A DNA stretch of 21,559 bases from the IMG/VR virus record IMGVR_UViG_3300047548_000327, positions 1 to 21,559 of that record; one strand, 5' to 3'. The position numbers and the translations under genes are program-made. Each line of letters starts with the position of its first letter. Position 1 is the stretch's first letter. The stretch comes from a virus. Below are positions 7,146 through 14,258 of the stretch, piece after piece. The notes beneath the pieces are model-generated. The model was not told the origin of the DNA, searched no databases, and saw only the letters and a program-made list of their open reading frames with translations.

Positions 7146-7309
7146 TATTCAGTTTCCTTCTGTTCATTCGCCTTGGCTACGGCGGCTTCCAGCTTGGTCA
7201 GGATGCTCGCGGCCTGCTTCACACCCTGAAGGCCGGTGGCCTTGACCCCGGCGTCGAGCAGCCCAGCGAGAGCGGTGAGTTCATCCTGCGTGAGTTCGAT
7301 GTTGATCAT
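7145..7309 (-). CDS. Small helical protein between fibre genes (54 aa)
   Basis: Direct translation from ATG 7309 gives MINIELTQDELTALAGLLDA followed by GVKATGLQGVKQAASILTKL and a short charged tail ending NEQKETE. It is almost entirely helical and amphipathic. 'MinieLt.dEl..l...ldagvka.Gl..v..a..il.kl' is a pattern shared by several small phage tail-region proteins, though none has a function known to me. The GAACCC stretch before ATG is a weak ribosome site. TAATG coupling to the 121-aa gene supports it. Confidence 0.7.
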   Translation of the reverse strand: MINIELTQDELTALAGLLDAGVKATGLQGVKQAASILTKLEAAVAKANEQKETE

Positions 7310-7321
7310 GGGTTCTCCAGA

Positions 7322-8767
7322 TTAGAGGGCGACTGCCGGGACTTTGTAGGCGGTGCCGTTGCTGTCGTAGATGACGAGGTAGCCCGTGGTAGTCGGGTCG
7401 CCAGCGGTGTAAGCCGTCTCGGTGGTGAGCTTGCCCTGAACAGGAGCGAAGGCGCTGTCGTCCGCGAGGCGGGCTTGGAGCGTGGTGCTGGATCGCTTGA
7501 GGGCGGGGAAGCTGGAGGTGGTGCCGCCGAACTGGAGGCGGTTAAACCCGCTGTCGCTGTTGCCGCTGGCAATCTGAATGATGCCAGCGTTGTTCATACG
7601 GATAGATGTTCCGCTGCCAGCACCATAAATATAGTCAGCGTTGAGGACGCTGCCGACATTGACATTTCCAGCCACATACACATTGCGCGGCCTTGCAGAA
7701 CCGGATGCGCCGATGTCGTAGGTGTTGTCTGAGACAGCGACGAAGTGGCCGGTAGTGCTAATCTCCCAACGGTCAGCGGTATCGGTCCAGAACCGCAGGC
7801 TACGAGCCGTTCCTCCACCGGAACCCTTCGCGGTCCCGATGTGAAACACATTTCCGGACCAACTCAAGAAGCCGCTCTCATAACTGGTCGAAGAGGTGTA
7901 TGTGTTGTAGATGTTAAACGTCTGCGCGTTCGCCCCGTGCCGCAGTGCGAGGGTGTTGGCGGCGTCACGGGCGAGGATGGTGTCGGTTGATCCAACAAAC
8001 AGCTCAACACTTGCTTGCAAGTAACTGCTAGAAACTACATTGGCGGCACTGAACAGAAGCCCGCCCAGCGCCGAGCCATTTGTACGCCCAATGTAACCGT
8101 CGCTTGGTACGACGATATTTCCAGCAAAAGTCGCCAACCGCGCACTATTAATCGTCAGCGCCGTAACCAGCGCATTCTGCGCGCTGCCAGCGGTCCCAGC
8201 CGGGGCCACTTGGAACACGATGCTACCGCCAGCGCCCGTGCCAGTACCCTGCGAACCCGCAATGGTGAAGTTAGCACCAGCGGTGTCGGCAACGCCAGTG
8301 ACGGACTGCACACCCAGCGTCTGGGCGACAGGTGCGGCAGCGTCAGCAGCGCCGAGGCGCAAGTTGGCGGCAGCGCGGCGGGTGAGGAAAAGATCAGTGC
8401 TAACCGTGTTGGTGTCGCCCCAAGACAACGCCGAGGTGTTTTTGACTATTACCTGCTCGCCGCGAACCAACATACCAATTGCACCAGATGCAACTGACAC
8501 GGCGTTGTTTCCAACTAAGCCTAAACCGGCATTAACTACAAACCCGTTCGTAGGGGTTCCGTTTGCGTTGACGCCGCCACCAACGCCAACTCCAGCAGAA
8601 CCAGTGGACCGAGACACATAGAACTGCGTAGTCCCACCAACTTGCAAATCCAGCAGCAAGGAATTTACGGCGCTCGCCGTGTTCGTGACGTTCATCTTGA
8701 TCGCGGTGAAGGTCGTGGCCCCCGCGTTCCAAGTGTCAACTAGATCGTAGATATTCTGTGTCGGCAT
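7322..8767 (-). CDS. Tail fibre protein (481 aa)
   Basis: This is a Gly/Ala/Ser/Thr/Asn-rich protein with shaft-like repeats. The N-terminal segment (MPTQNIYDLVDTWNAGATTF, TAIKMNVTNTAS) is followed by fibre motifs such as GTGTGAGGSIVFQVAPAG near residue 175 and ISTTGHFVAVSDNTYDIGAS near 345, with PRNVYVAGNVNVG. The pair 'gG.i.f.tapag' and 'n.yDiG....rprnvyv.g.v' recurs in fibres of many aquatic phages. The C-terminus (TAYTAGDPTTTGYLVIYDSN) is a typical fibre-tip tail. No peptidase or lyase signature is visible. It starts by TGATG overlap with the frameshifted fibre gene upstream. Role: host adsorption, inferred; receptor unknown. Confidence 0.8.
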   Translation of the reverse strand: MPTQNIYDLVDTWNAGATTFTAIKMNVTNTASAVNSLLLDLQVGGTTQFYVSRSTGSAGVGVGGGVNANGTPTNGFVVNAGLGLVGNNAVSVASGAIGMLVRGEQVIVKNTSALSWGDTNTVSTDLFLTRRAAANLRLGAADAAAPVAQTLGVQSVTGVADTAGANFTIAGSQGTGTGAGGSIVFQVAPAGTAGSAQNALVTALTINSARLATFAGNIVVPSDGYIGRTNGSALGGLLFSAANVVSSSYLQASVELFVGSTDTILARDAANTLALRHGANAQTFNIYNTYTSSTSYESGFLSWSGNVFHIGTAKGSGGGTARSLRFWTDTADRWEISTTGHFVAVSDNTYDIGASGSARPRNVYVAGNVNVGSVLNADYIYGAGSGTSIRMNNAGIIQIASGNSDSGFNRLQFGGTTSSFPALKRSSTTLQARLADDSAFAPVQGKLTTETAYTAGDPTTTGYLVIYDSNGTAYKVPAVAL

Positions 8768-10535
8768 CAGTTTGCCCTCGCAATGATGGTGTCGCCCGCG
8801 CGCGTCAGGATCGTGCTGCCGTCACGGGTTAGGATTTCAATATCAACAGGCGGGCCGTAGGCGGCGGTTTTGCCGTTCATCCACGTTTCCATGCTGGTGA
8901 TCTCCGCAGCCGTGGGCGTGCGTCCGAGGACAACGAGGCCGTAGTCGCGGCCATTGAACCAGAGGCTGCTGCCGCCGCGTGCGCCGAGGTAGAGCGGGTA
9001 GTTGCCGAAGTTTCCGGTGCCTTGGTCTGCGCTATTTGTTCCGGCAGAAGCGCCATTGACGCGCAGTTCTTTGGCATCACCCGCAATATTTCCTGTACCC
9101 GTAACCACATAACTGCCCGGTGCCGGGTATGCTGCATTGCTGGGAGTAACAAACTGACCACCCCCAACACCCGCAGAGCCGCGTGTGAACCAATCAAACG
9201 CAACAACACCTCCTGAACTACCCGGAGCAAACAGCCAAAACGCACCAGCGTTGGTGTTAGTGTTTGCGCTCAACTCGACAAACGCTCCTGCTGTATCACT
9301 CAACTTTCTCAGACCGCTGAACACCGACATCTTGTCCGTGCTGCTGAAGTCGATGGAGGGCGTCTGCATCGTGGAGTTCGTGCCGTTGTAGCGGAGGTAC
9401 AGCGGGAAGCCCGTGGTGTCGTAGTCCGTGGCGGTGGTCACGCGCTGATACGCGGGGAGGCCCACGCCATCGTTGGAGACGCGGAGGTCTGGATGCCAAA
9501 TGTCAACAGCATCCCCACTTGTCGCTATGTTGAGCACCCAGCAGTTTTGGGTGGCACCAACAGCAGTGACCGAAATGGTGAACAACTGCCAGCTTGAAGT
9601 CAGAGCAAGCGTTGTCGCCGTATTGTTCTGCGCATGGTTGCGAAGCGTAACATCGCCCGTACCTGTCCTGCGCCTTGCCCAGACTGTCGCCGTTGCCGTT
9701 GTGTTGGTTGGGTTGGATGTGGTGTTATAAAAGAAGAATGCGTTGGCGTTCGTCGCAGTTATAGTGGAAGCCGTGTTCCCACCAATCGGGTCAGACACGT
9801 TATGCGCAGAGGCAGTGCAGTTGCTCTTCGACCAAACGCTTTGGCTGAAGTCTTCAGTTTGCGTGAGCAGATTGTACCTCGCGCTCAGCACGGGCCTGTT
9901 GATGTCCGTGGTCTGGAAGGCGTGGGAGCCGGGGAGTTCGCGGACGGAGAAAGACGTAATGTCGAACACTTGATCCGTGCTGTCGCTGCGGACATACACA
10001 TAGGTGGTTGTTGCGGAAGCAGTAACGTAAAAGGTGTGGGTTCCACCCGACACATTTGTCACGCCGCCGAAACCGGAGCTTCCATCAGAGTTATTGGAAG
10101 CCCTTACGGAATATAGCGTGCCGTTGGAGCCAGAAATGTTTTCAAACACTGCGGTGACTTTGTACGTCGCGCCAATTGCAGTGCTAACTAAACTAATGGC
10201 TCTTGGAGCAGGACTGCCTGATGCAGTTACCCTGAGTTTTGAAGAAGAGACAGCAAGAGATGCGGCTAACCCCGTCCATCCAGTTGTCGCAGTGAACGGC
10301 CCGGGGTCGTAACCAACTCAGTACCCAGCACCAGACCCCGGCTTTTGTCCAGCCGCAGGCCCACGGGCTGCTCCACCGCCGTCACGGGCGTGGTGCCTGC
10401 TGCGTCTTGAAACATCGTCGTGAGGTCAGAGGGGTCGTACCAGACGCCGGGTTCGCTGGCGGCGAAGAGGGATATGGGTGAAAAGGCGCTCCCGCCAGAC
10501 CGCAGACGCCGCAGGATCGGGAGGTGGATACCCAT
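8767..10535 (-). CDS. Tail fibre/adhesin with carbohydrate-binding-like domains, interrupted by a -1 frameshift
   Basis: Two frames together encode one continuous protein. Frame 0 starts at ATG 10535 and contains the common phage motif GVWYDPSDLTTMFQDAAGTT, then ELVTTPG, and stops at 10266. The -1 frame continues the expected sequence with PFTATTGWTGLAASLAV, SSSKLRVTAS, ISLVSTAIGATYKVTAVFEN and runs to 8767. If joined at CCCGGGC (10299-10305) the product is 589 aa: 79 aa plus 510 aa. Later parts include NLLTQTEDFSQSVWSKSN and a C-terminal concanavalin/LamG-like region with YPLYLGARGGSSLWFNGRDY. Downstream and upstream junctions are TGATG overlaps. The break is either programmed slippage, a real indel or a sequencing/assembly error in a G/C run. 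A GTG at 10149 could start a shorter product but lies mid-domain. Confidence 0.75.
10299..10305 (-). other. CCCGGGC slippery heptamer at the fibre-gene frameshift
   Basis: In the zero frame the codons are ACC CCG GGC CGT. The heptamer C-CCG-GGC fits X-XXY-YYZ exactly, and slipping back one base gives CCC GGG, then CCG TTC ACT in the frame that carries the rest of the fibre. A stop in the -1 frame at 10320-10318 and the zero-frame stop at 10266 confine the switch to about 50 bases. I see no convincing stem-loop in the correct downstream window, which weakens a programmed-frameshift reading. Confidence 0.45.
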
Positions 10536-10882
10536 CAGTACAGTCCGCGAAACGCCACGATCACGTTGACACTGTTGGCCGAGCCGCCGGTAATCGCCGG
10601 GCGGAAATACACAGACGACAGCGATACCTCGAAAATGGCCGCTGCCGTGGCCGAGACCGTATTGCCCCGGATGTCCACCGCGTCGAACCAGTTGGTGCCG
10701 TCATTGCTATGCTGGAGCTTGACCGTGGCACCGCCGAAGGTGCCGCTGATCTGGACGGAACCCGCCAGACCCCACTGTTCGCGGATCGTATAGGCGTTGA
10801 TGGTATCCCCGGTGATGATCCCGGCCCACGTCACGCACGGGACGCCGGTTGTAGTTACAGTGCTCGGAGTAACAGTGGGCAT
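10535..10882 (-). CDS. Conserved phage virion protein (115 aa)
   Basis: Key segments are WAGIITGDTINAYTIREQWG, LAGSVQISGTFGGATVKLQH, SNDGTNWFDAVDIRG and a C-terminus YFRPAITGGSANSVNVIVAF. The arrangement 'GLagSvq.sGtfggatvtLq.SnDGtnw..l.d..Gn..s.Taa.i.e..t...y.Rp.isgG.a.svnv' is a familiar small phage structural protein fold (beta sandwich), with no individual function known to me. CTGGAGGTCGT before ATG 10882 gives a strong GGAGG ribosome site. It is the first gene after the terminator that follows terL and is coupled to the fibre gene by TGATG. Confidence 0.75.
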   Translation of the reverse strand: MPTVTPSTVTTTGVPCVTWAGIITGDTINAYTIREQWGLAGSVQISGTFGGATVKLQHSNDGTNWFDAVDIRGNTVSATAAAIFEVSLSSVYFRPAITGGSANSVNVIVAFRGLY

Positions 10883-10944
10883 ACGACCTCCAGCGTCAAG
10901 GACACGTAAAGATACCCTAAAGCGTCAAGCAGTGCAACATACAT

Positions 10945-10971
10945 AAAAATCCCCCGGCACGAAGCCGGGGG
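10945..10971 (-). terminator. Rho-independent terminator after terL
   Basis: On the minus strand an 8-bp GC stem (GCCCCCGG-type arms CCCCCGGC/GCCGGGGG at 10971-10964 and 10958-10951) with a TTCGT loop is followed by ATTTTTATG. It lies about 95 bases after the terL stop. It would end or reduce transcription between the packaging genes and the fibre operon, so the latter needs read-through, antitermination or its own promoter. A weak TTGCAC-N17-TATCTT pair follows on the same strand before ATG 10882. Confidence 0.85.
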
Positions 10972-11066
10972 TAAGTTCCAACAGGGAGGAAGTGCCCAGC
11001 GGGGGTGGACAGACCGCGAGGCACTATTAGTATGGCATGACGTGTGGTCATACGCAAGGGGTTGTG

Positions 11067-13325
11067 TCAGGTCCAGCCATGGGCCGAAATCGGCCTGATA
11101 TCCCGCCGCAGGTGCTGGTACATCGCGTCTCCCCCCACGCTGTTGATATGCAGCATGAGATACTGGAGGGCTTCCGCAACGTGCGAGTGCTTGTTCTTGT
11201 CGATCAGGTTGTCGCCGGTGGGCTTGTACCGATACCCGCCCATCATCGCCGCCTTGAGGTGCGTACACCCCGGATCGACCAGAAACGCCGGGTCGCCGTC
11301 CACCTGCCGCATGAGGAAGTCGTCCACCGCGCTGATGCGCGCCGAGATGTTGTTGGTCTTGGCCGGGATGACCTTGAACCCCTCGGCCCGCACGATGTCC
11401 ACCGCGCTGCGCTCGTCGGTCTGCGACCTCGCCGTTCCCGCCGGATCGACCACCACCATCACCGGGCAGCCGGTGAACCGCTCGTACAGCAACGGCTTGA
11501 GCATGGTCCGCACGAACCGCTGGATGCCCATGTCGTAGCTGACGCATTCCGCCATTATGAGCGAGCGTCCGCGCGGGTCCTGCTGTCCGATCACGGCTGC
11601 TGGCGTGAGCCCAAGGTCCATACCGACGATGACAGGGCGAGTGCCATTAGTGATTGGGCGCAGGCTGCTGTGAGCCATATGGTAGTCTGGGCGGAAATAC
11701 TTGTAGACAGGCATACCAGCGAGGCTAAGGCCATATTCGCCGTCAATATAGACGCGGATGTATTCCTCGGATCGGCCTTGGGTGTCATAGTATCCTTCCG
11801 GAAGATTCTCGATATTCTCGGCATAGGCGCTGCGCCCTGACGGCTGCTTGAACACCTCCCAGCCGTTGTCATTGGGGGAAACCCCGTCAGCAGGGTCGAG
11901 ATGCTCCATCTGGTAGTAAAACCACGTATCCATGGTCGGGGGGTTGGTATCCATGAAGATACCGTGCCATGTCGGACCGCCGTCCTTGGCGCTCGGGAAA
12001 CGACCTACACGCTTGGACAAAGCGTCGATGATATCGGGGTGGATGTCCCGGCACTCGTTTACCCATGCAAACGTGGCTTCCAGTGAGTTGAGGTTCGCCA
12101 CATCATCCGCATCATCAAGGGCGCGGAACATCACTTCGCACTCTACGTCACCGATGGACAGGTGATACGTCTTGGTCGTCTTGAGATAAACTCCGCAGGG
12201 GCCGGGAGGAAACCAATCCAAAAATGATTTTATTGTCGTATCTTGCAACTGGCGGGCGGTCTGTCGAACCACGATGCAGCGCGTCCTGCGCTTCCCATTC
12301 TGATCCGGCTTTTGCATTGAAGCTCGTCGAATAACTTCAAAGCAGCAAGTAACACTCTTACCGCTGTTGTGATGGATAGCACCATCCACGGTCACATAAT
12401 TGTTCGTATCCAAAACTTGCATATCCCAATACGACCGCTTGACGGTCTCACGCTCGACCGCTAAGATGGTCCCGTTGGATATGGAGCTTATGTATGAACG
12501 AGAACACGCAGCGGATTGTCGCCCTTTCGGACGGAACCCGTTCGTCAATTGAGATTGCCAAGCTTGTAGGTCTGTCGCCACGTTACGTGCGGAAAGTGAT
12601 GCTGCGGCTGAACCTGCCACGCTGGGGCGAAGGAGCGCAGCCGGGAAAAGAAAATCACCAATACAAGACCGGGCGGCGGATAGACCTCGACGGATATGTT
12701 CTCGTAACCGCGCCGAAAGACCATCCGTATGCGCGTCAACGCACAAATCGCTCTGGCAAGCTGATATACGAACACCGGCTTGTCCTCGAACAACATCTTG
12801 GTCGATACCTGCTTCCTGAAGAAGTCGTAGACCATATCGACGGGCTGACGCTGCATAACGCGCCAGAAAACCTACGGCTGTTTGCGTCGAATGGGGAGCA
12901 TCTTGCAACGACAACGACTGGCCGCACAAAGCTCTGGTCAGCGCAGGGGCGTCAGAACATAGGGACAAGGACTGACCGGGGGAAAGTTCTTCAACGCGTC
13001 GATAGCTACGGCCAGCGGCGTAAGTCAGGTGATGTCCGCTTGCGGCAAATACTCCTTGCCGCGTTACAACTCGGTACAGATAGTCCGTTCCTTTCGGGAA
13101 CGCTCCACCACACCAAGAAAGCTGGAATTGACCTGTCTTTGCGTTCCACGATACAACGCGCATTGGACGATCTATACGCCAGATGGGCATAGGCCCATAC
13201 TCCGTCAAAACCTCCGTATCAGGTGCAACACAGCCGACAGGCCCCATGAGCACGCGCATCCGCGCGTTGCTCTCCATGAACAGTTTGCCGGTGGGCGGCG
13301 GGGTATAATTGATCTCAATCGCCAT
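11067..13325 (-). CDS. terL: Terminase large subunit (TerL) containing an in-frame intein
   Basis: TerL is the ATPase and nuclease that packages DNA into proheads. The 752-codon ORF is 463 residues of extein plus a 289-residue intein. The extein starts MAIEINYTPPPTGKLFMESN, and its P-loop is split as GPVG (28-31) | intein | SGKS (321-324). Later motifs are intact: Walker B-like FAWVNE at 419-424, motif III MDTNPP at 458-463, and an RNase H-like nuclease with VGMDLGLT (Asp570), MVVVDPAG (Asp627) and HSHVAEALQYL (Glu718 where an Asp is usual). Without splicing the ATPase would lack a P-loop, so splicing is needed for packaging. The ORF begins eight bases after the stop of a 63-aa gene and ends before a strong terminator. 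TerL assignment is strong. Confidence 0.95.
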   Translation of the reverse strand: MAIEINYTPPPTGKLFMESNARMRVLMGPVGCVAPDTEVLTEYGPMPIWRIDRPMRVVSWNAKTGQFQLSWCGGAFPKGTDYLYRVVTRQGVFAASGHHLTYAAGRSYRRVEELSPGQSLSLCSDAPALTRALCGQSLSLQDAPHSTQTAVGFLARYAASARRYGLRLLQEAGIDQDVVRGQAGVRISACQSDLCVDAHTDGLSARLREHIRRGLSAARSCIGDFLFPAALLRPSVAGSAAASLSARNVATDLQAWQSQLTNGFRPKGRQSAACSRSYISSISNGTILAVERETVKRSYWDMQVLDTNNYVTVDGAIHHNSGKSVTCCFEVIRRASMQKPDQNGKRRTRCIVVRQTARQLQDTTIKSFLDWFPPGPCGVYLKTTKTYHLSIGDVECEVMFRALDDADDVANLNSLEATFAWVNECRDIHPDIIDALSKRVGRFPSAKDGGPTWHGIFMDTNPPTMDTWFYYQMEHLDPADGVSPNDNGWEVFKQPSGRSAYAENIENLPEGYYDTQGRSEEYIRVYIDGEYGLSLAGMPVYKYFRPDYHMAHSSLRPITNGTRPVIVGMDLGLTPAAVIGQQDPRGRSLIMAECVSYDMGIQRFVRTMLKPLLYERFTGCPVMVVVDPAGTARSQTDERSAVDIVRAEGFKVIPAKTNNISARISAVDDFLMRQVDGDPAFLVDPGCTHLKAAMMGGYRYKPTGDNLIDKNKHSHVAEALQYLMLHINSVGGDAMYQHLRRDIRPISAHGWT
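12439..12467 (+). promoter_or_regulatory. Sigma70-like promoter for the antisense HNH gene
   Basis: TTGACG (12439-12444), a 17-base spacer and TAAGAT (12462-12467) sit about 27 bases before the HNH start. Five of six -35 bases and four of six -10 bases match consensus. The DNA simultaneously encodes residues about 287-296 of the TerL precursor, within the C-terminal splicing domain. The expected start is near 12474, giving a leader of about 20 bases that holds the GGAG ribosome site. Confidence 0.65.
12494..13192 (+). CDS. HNH homing endonuclease encoded antisense within the terL intein
   Basis: This 232-aa protein begins with a helix-turn-helix-like segment (SIEIAKLVGLSPRYVRKVML, 18-37) and a GAQPGKENHQYKTGRR linker. 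An HNH_3-type core follows: YVLVTAPKDHPYA (68-80), YEHRLVLEQHLGR (92-104), VVDHIDG (111-117) and NAPENLRLFASNGEH (122-136). Likely metal and catalytic residues are His94, Asp113-His114, Asn126 and His137. A C-terminal region (residues 140-232, with VRLRQILLAALQLGTDSPFL) follows and is ordered in appearance. GGAG lies seven bases before ATG 12494, and a promoter lies upstream. The whole gene is complementary to residues 45-278 of the TerL precursor, codon position 1 facing position 1. It probably cuts intein-less terL at the P-loop to spread the intein; this is inferred, not shown. Confidence 0.92.
   Translation: MNENTQRIVALSDGTRSSIEIAKLVGLSPRYVRKVMLRLNLPRWGEGAQPGKENHQYKTGRRIDLDGYVLVTAPKDHPYARQRTNRSGKLIYEHRLVLEQHLGRYLLPEEVVDHIDGLTLHNAPENLRLFASNGEHLATTTTGRTKLWSAQGRQNIGTRTDRGKVLQRVDSYGQRRKSGDVRLRQILLAALQLGTDSPFLSGTLHHTKKAGIDLSLRSTIQRALDDLYARWA
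13183..13198 (+). other. Perfect stem-loop overlapping the HNH stop codon
   Basis: ATGGGC-ATAG-GCCCAT forms a 6-bp perfect stem with a four-base loop that contains the HNH stop codon TAG. No T-run follows, so it is not a classical terminator. It lies in DNA encoding TerL precursor residues 43-48, just after intein block A. It could affect HNH mRNA stability or be a chance palindrome. Confidence 0.4.
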
Positions 13326-13332
13326 GGATGGG

Positions 13333-13524
13333 TCAATGCGGCTTTCTCAGGCCGTCCTCGTAATCCTCGCGCCGGTCATAGGCGTGATGGGTGATAATCT
13401 TGTCGTCGTCACAGTCGATCTCAATATCGGGGTCGCACCAGCAGGAACCATCGGCATCGAAGACGTGTTTGTAGAGGTCGTTCTGCGGAGTGATGTGATA
13501 AACCGGAATGGGGTTCTTAGGCAT
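13333..13524 (-). CDS. Small acidic protein upstream of terL (63 aa)
   Basis: MPKNPIPVYHITPQNDLYKH leads into an acidic Cys-containing stretch (FDADGSCWCDPDIEIDCDDD) and ends HHAYDRREDYEDGLRKPH. The pattern '..H.t..h....C.CdP.ie....... v.HhafD.RE' is common in small phage proteins near terminase genes, without known function. Two ATGs (13530, 13524) are possible. GGAGG abuts the first and is six bases from the second, so 13524 is chosen. It overlaps the upstream gene end by eight bases. Confidence 0.7.
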   Translation of the reverse strand: MPKNPIPVYHITPQNDLYKHVFDADGSCWCDPDIEIDCDDDKIITHHAYDRREDYEDGLRKPH

Positions 13525-13747
13525 AGACATCCTCCAGCAGGGTGATCAGAAAGTATGTTCCGCGTTTGCGCGAGCGGACAATCCGTGTCTGGTAGCTGGC
13601 CCCATGTTCCGCCAAGCTGCGCTCAACCTCGCGGGCTTCCACGGAAGAATATATCTGGGTGATGTACTGGCCGGTGGAGGGATTCTCCACGAACAGGCTC
13701 GAAAGGGCTTCAGGCAGGCTGGTAATCGTCGTCATCGGAAGGCTCAT
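13517..13747 (-). CDS. Hypothetical protein between terminase genes (76 aa)
   Basis: The sequence MSLPMTTITSLPEALSSLFV is followed by NPSTGQYITQIYSSVEAREV and a basic beta-rich tail (TRIVRSRKRGTYFLITLLED). No motif is recognised. It overlaps the small-terminase candidate by 38 bases at its start, or 26 if ATG 13735 is used, and the 63-aa gene by eight bases at its end. The position suggests a packaging accessory or unrelated small protein. Confidence 0.6.
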   Translation of the reverse strand: MSLPMTTITSLPEALSSLFVENPSTGQYITQIYSSVEAREVERSLAEHGASYQTRIVRSRKRGTYFLITLLEDVYA

Positions 13748-14198
13748 GGTCGATTACCTGCGGCTTCTCTTCGTAGCCGTATTCCGGCTCGGGCGCGTTG
13801 AGGTTAATGGTGATCTTCACACCGCCACCGGCTGTGGCCTCGACCTCGTTCTTGGGCTCCAGCCCGCCCCACTTGACCGTCTGCTTGATAAGATCGGCTT
13901 TGACTGCGGCTGAGACATCGGGTGAATGGATCAGCGTCCAACTGGTGACAAGAAGTTCCTCTGCCTGTGCCCGGGCCTTCATCCGGAAGGTCAGCCCTTT
14001 GTCACGGACCTCCTCGCGGTAATGCTCCACCTTCTTGATGAACACCGGGTCCTTGCTGAACCCGGAGATGTCGTCGGTGGTGAGCCGGTGCCGCTGGAGC
14101 AATTCCTCCATCGCTTCGCCCGAACCTTCCAAGAGGAGGGCCATGTCGAATGCCAAGCGGTCGGTCCACTTGGTGTAGTTGAACGGGCTCAGGTCCAT
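13710..14198 (-). CDS. Putative terminase small subunit (162 aa)
   Basis: The protein starts MDLSPFNYTKWTDRLAFDMA and contains a probable helix-turn-helix (ELLQRHRLTTDDISGFSKDP, VFIKKVEHYREEV), then a helical segment TFRMKARAQAEELLVTSWTL with IHSPDVSAAVKADLIKQTVK, and a basic/acidic C-terminal tail with VKITINLNAPEPEYGYEE. This layout, with a DNA-binding N-terminus, a coiled central region that could oligomerise and a disordered tail, fits small terminases that recognise the packaging site. It is the first gene of the leftward operon, two small genes ahead of terL. The frame opens upstream with a TTG at 14234, but ATG 14198 is chosen although its ribosome site is poor. TerS identity is inferred from layout and position. 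Confidence 0.75.
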   Translation of the reverse strand: MDLSPFNYTKWTDRLAFDMALLLEGSGEAMEELLQRHRLTTDDISGFSKDPVFIKKVEHYREEVRDKGLTFRMKARAQAEELLVTSWTLIHSPDVSAAVKADLIKQTVKWGGLEPKNEVEATAGGGVKITINLNAPEPEYGYEEKPQVIDHEPSDDDDYQPA

Positions 14199-14258
14199 CC
14201 GGGGAGGATATGTTTTCGGGTGGGTGGTTGTCAATCGTCAGTGGGCTGAGGGCGTAAG

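Larger units (their letters stand above)
12366..13232 (-). mobile_element. Intein in TerL Walker A motif, with a homing endonuclease encoded antisense
   Basis: The intein spans residues 32-320 of the TerL precursor. Block A is CVAPDTEVLTEYG with Cys1. Block B is QGVFAASGHHLTYAAG (90-105). Block F is YWDMQVLDTNNYVTVDG (299-315). Block G is AIHHN with the penultimate His and terminal Asn, and the next extein residue is Ser. These are the residues needed for a class 1 splicing reaction. No LAGLIDADG or other nuclease motif is read in this frame. The roughly 150-residue Ala/Ser/Arg/Leu-rich linker (about 122-278) has no recognisable fold and is the complement of the HNH gene on the other strand. 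Splicing should restore GPVGSGKS. Block identification is by eye. Confidence 0.92.

Noticed and set aside
8767-10149. GTG 10149 as the true start of a separate 460-aa fibre
   Set aside because: The same frame continues upstream with fibre-like sequence back to the frameshift, and the GTG falls inside a beta-domain.
10892-10929. AGCGTCAAG direct repeat (10892 and 10921) as an operator
   Set aside because: Only 9 bp twice, and each contains a TTGACG without a fitting -10. Too weak to call.
11037-11840. Plus-strand frame (267 codons) antisense to the TerL nuclease region
   Set aside because: Arg/His/Val-rich shadow without family motifs or expression signals.
14229-14234. TTGACA on the minus strand as a TerS promoter
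   Set aside because: A matching -10 would put the start at the TerS ATG, the -10 candidate CATATC is poor and no leader remains. The 40-bp repeats are better candidates.
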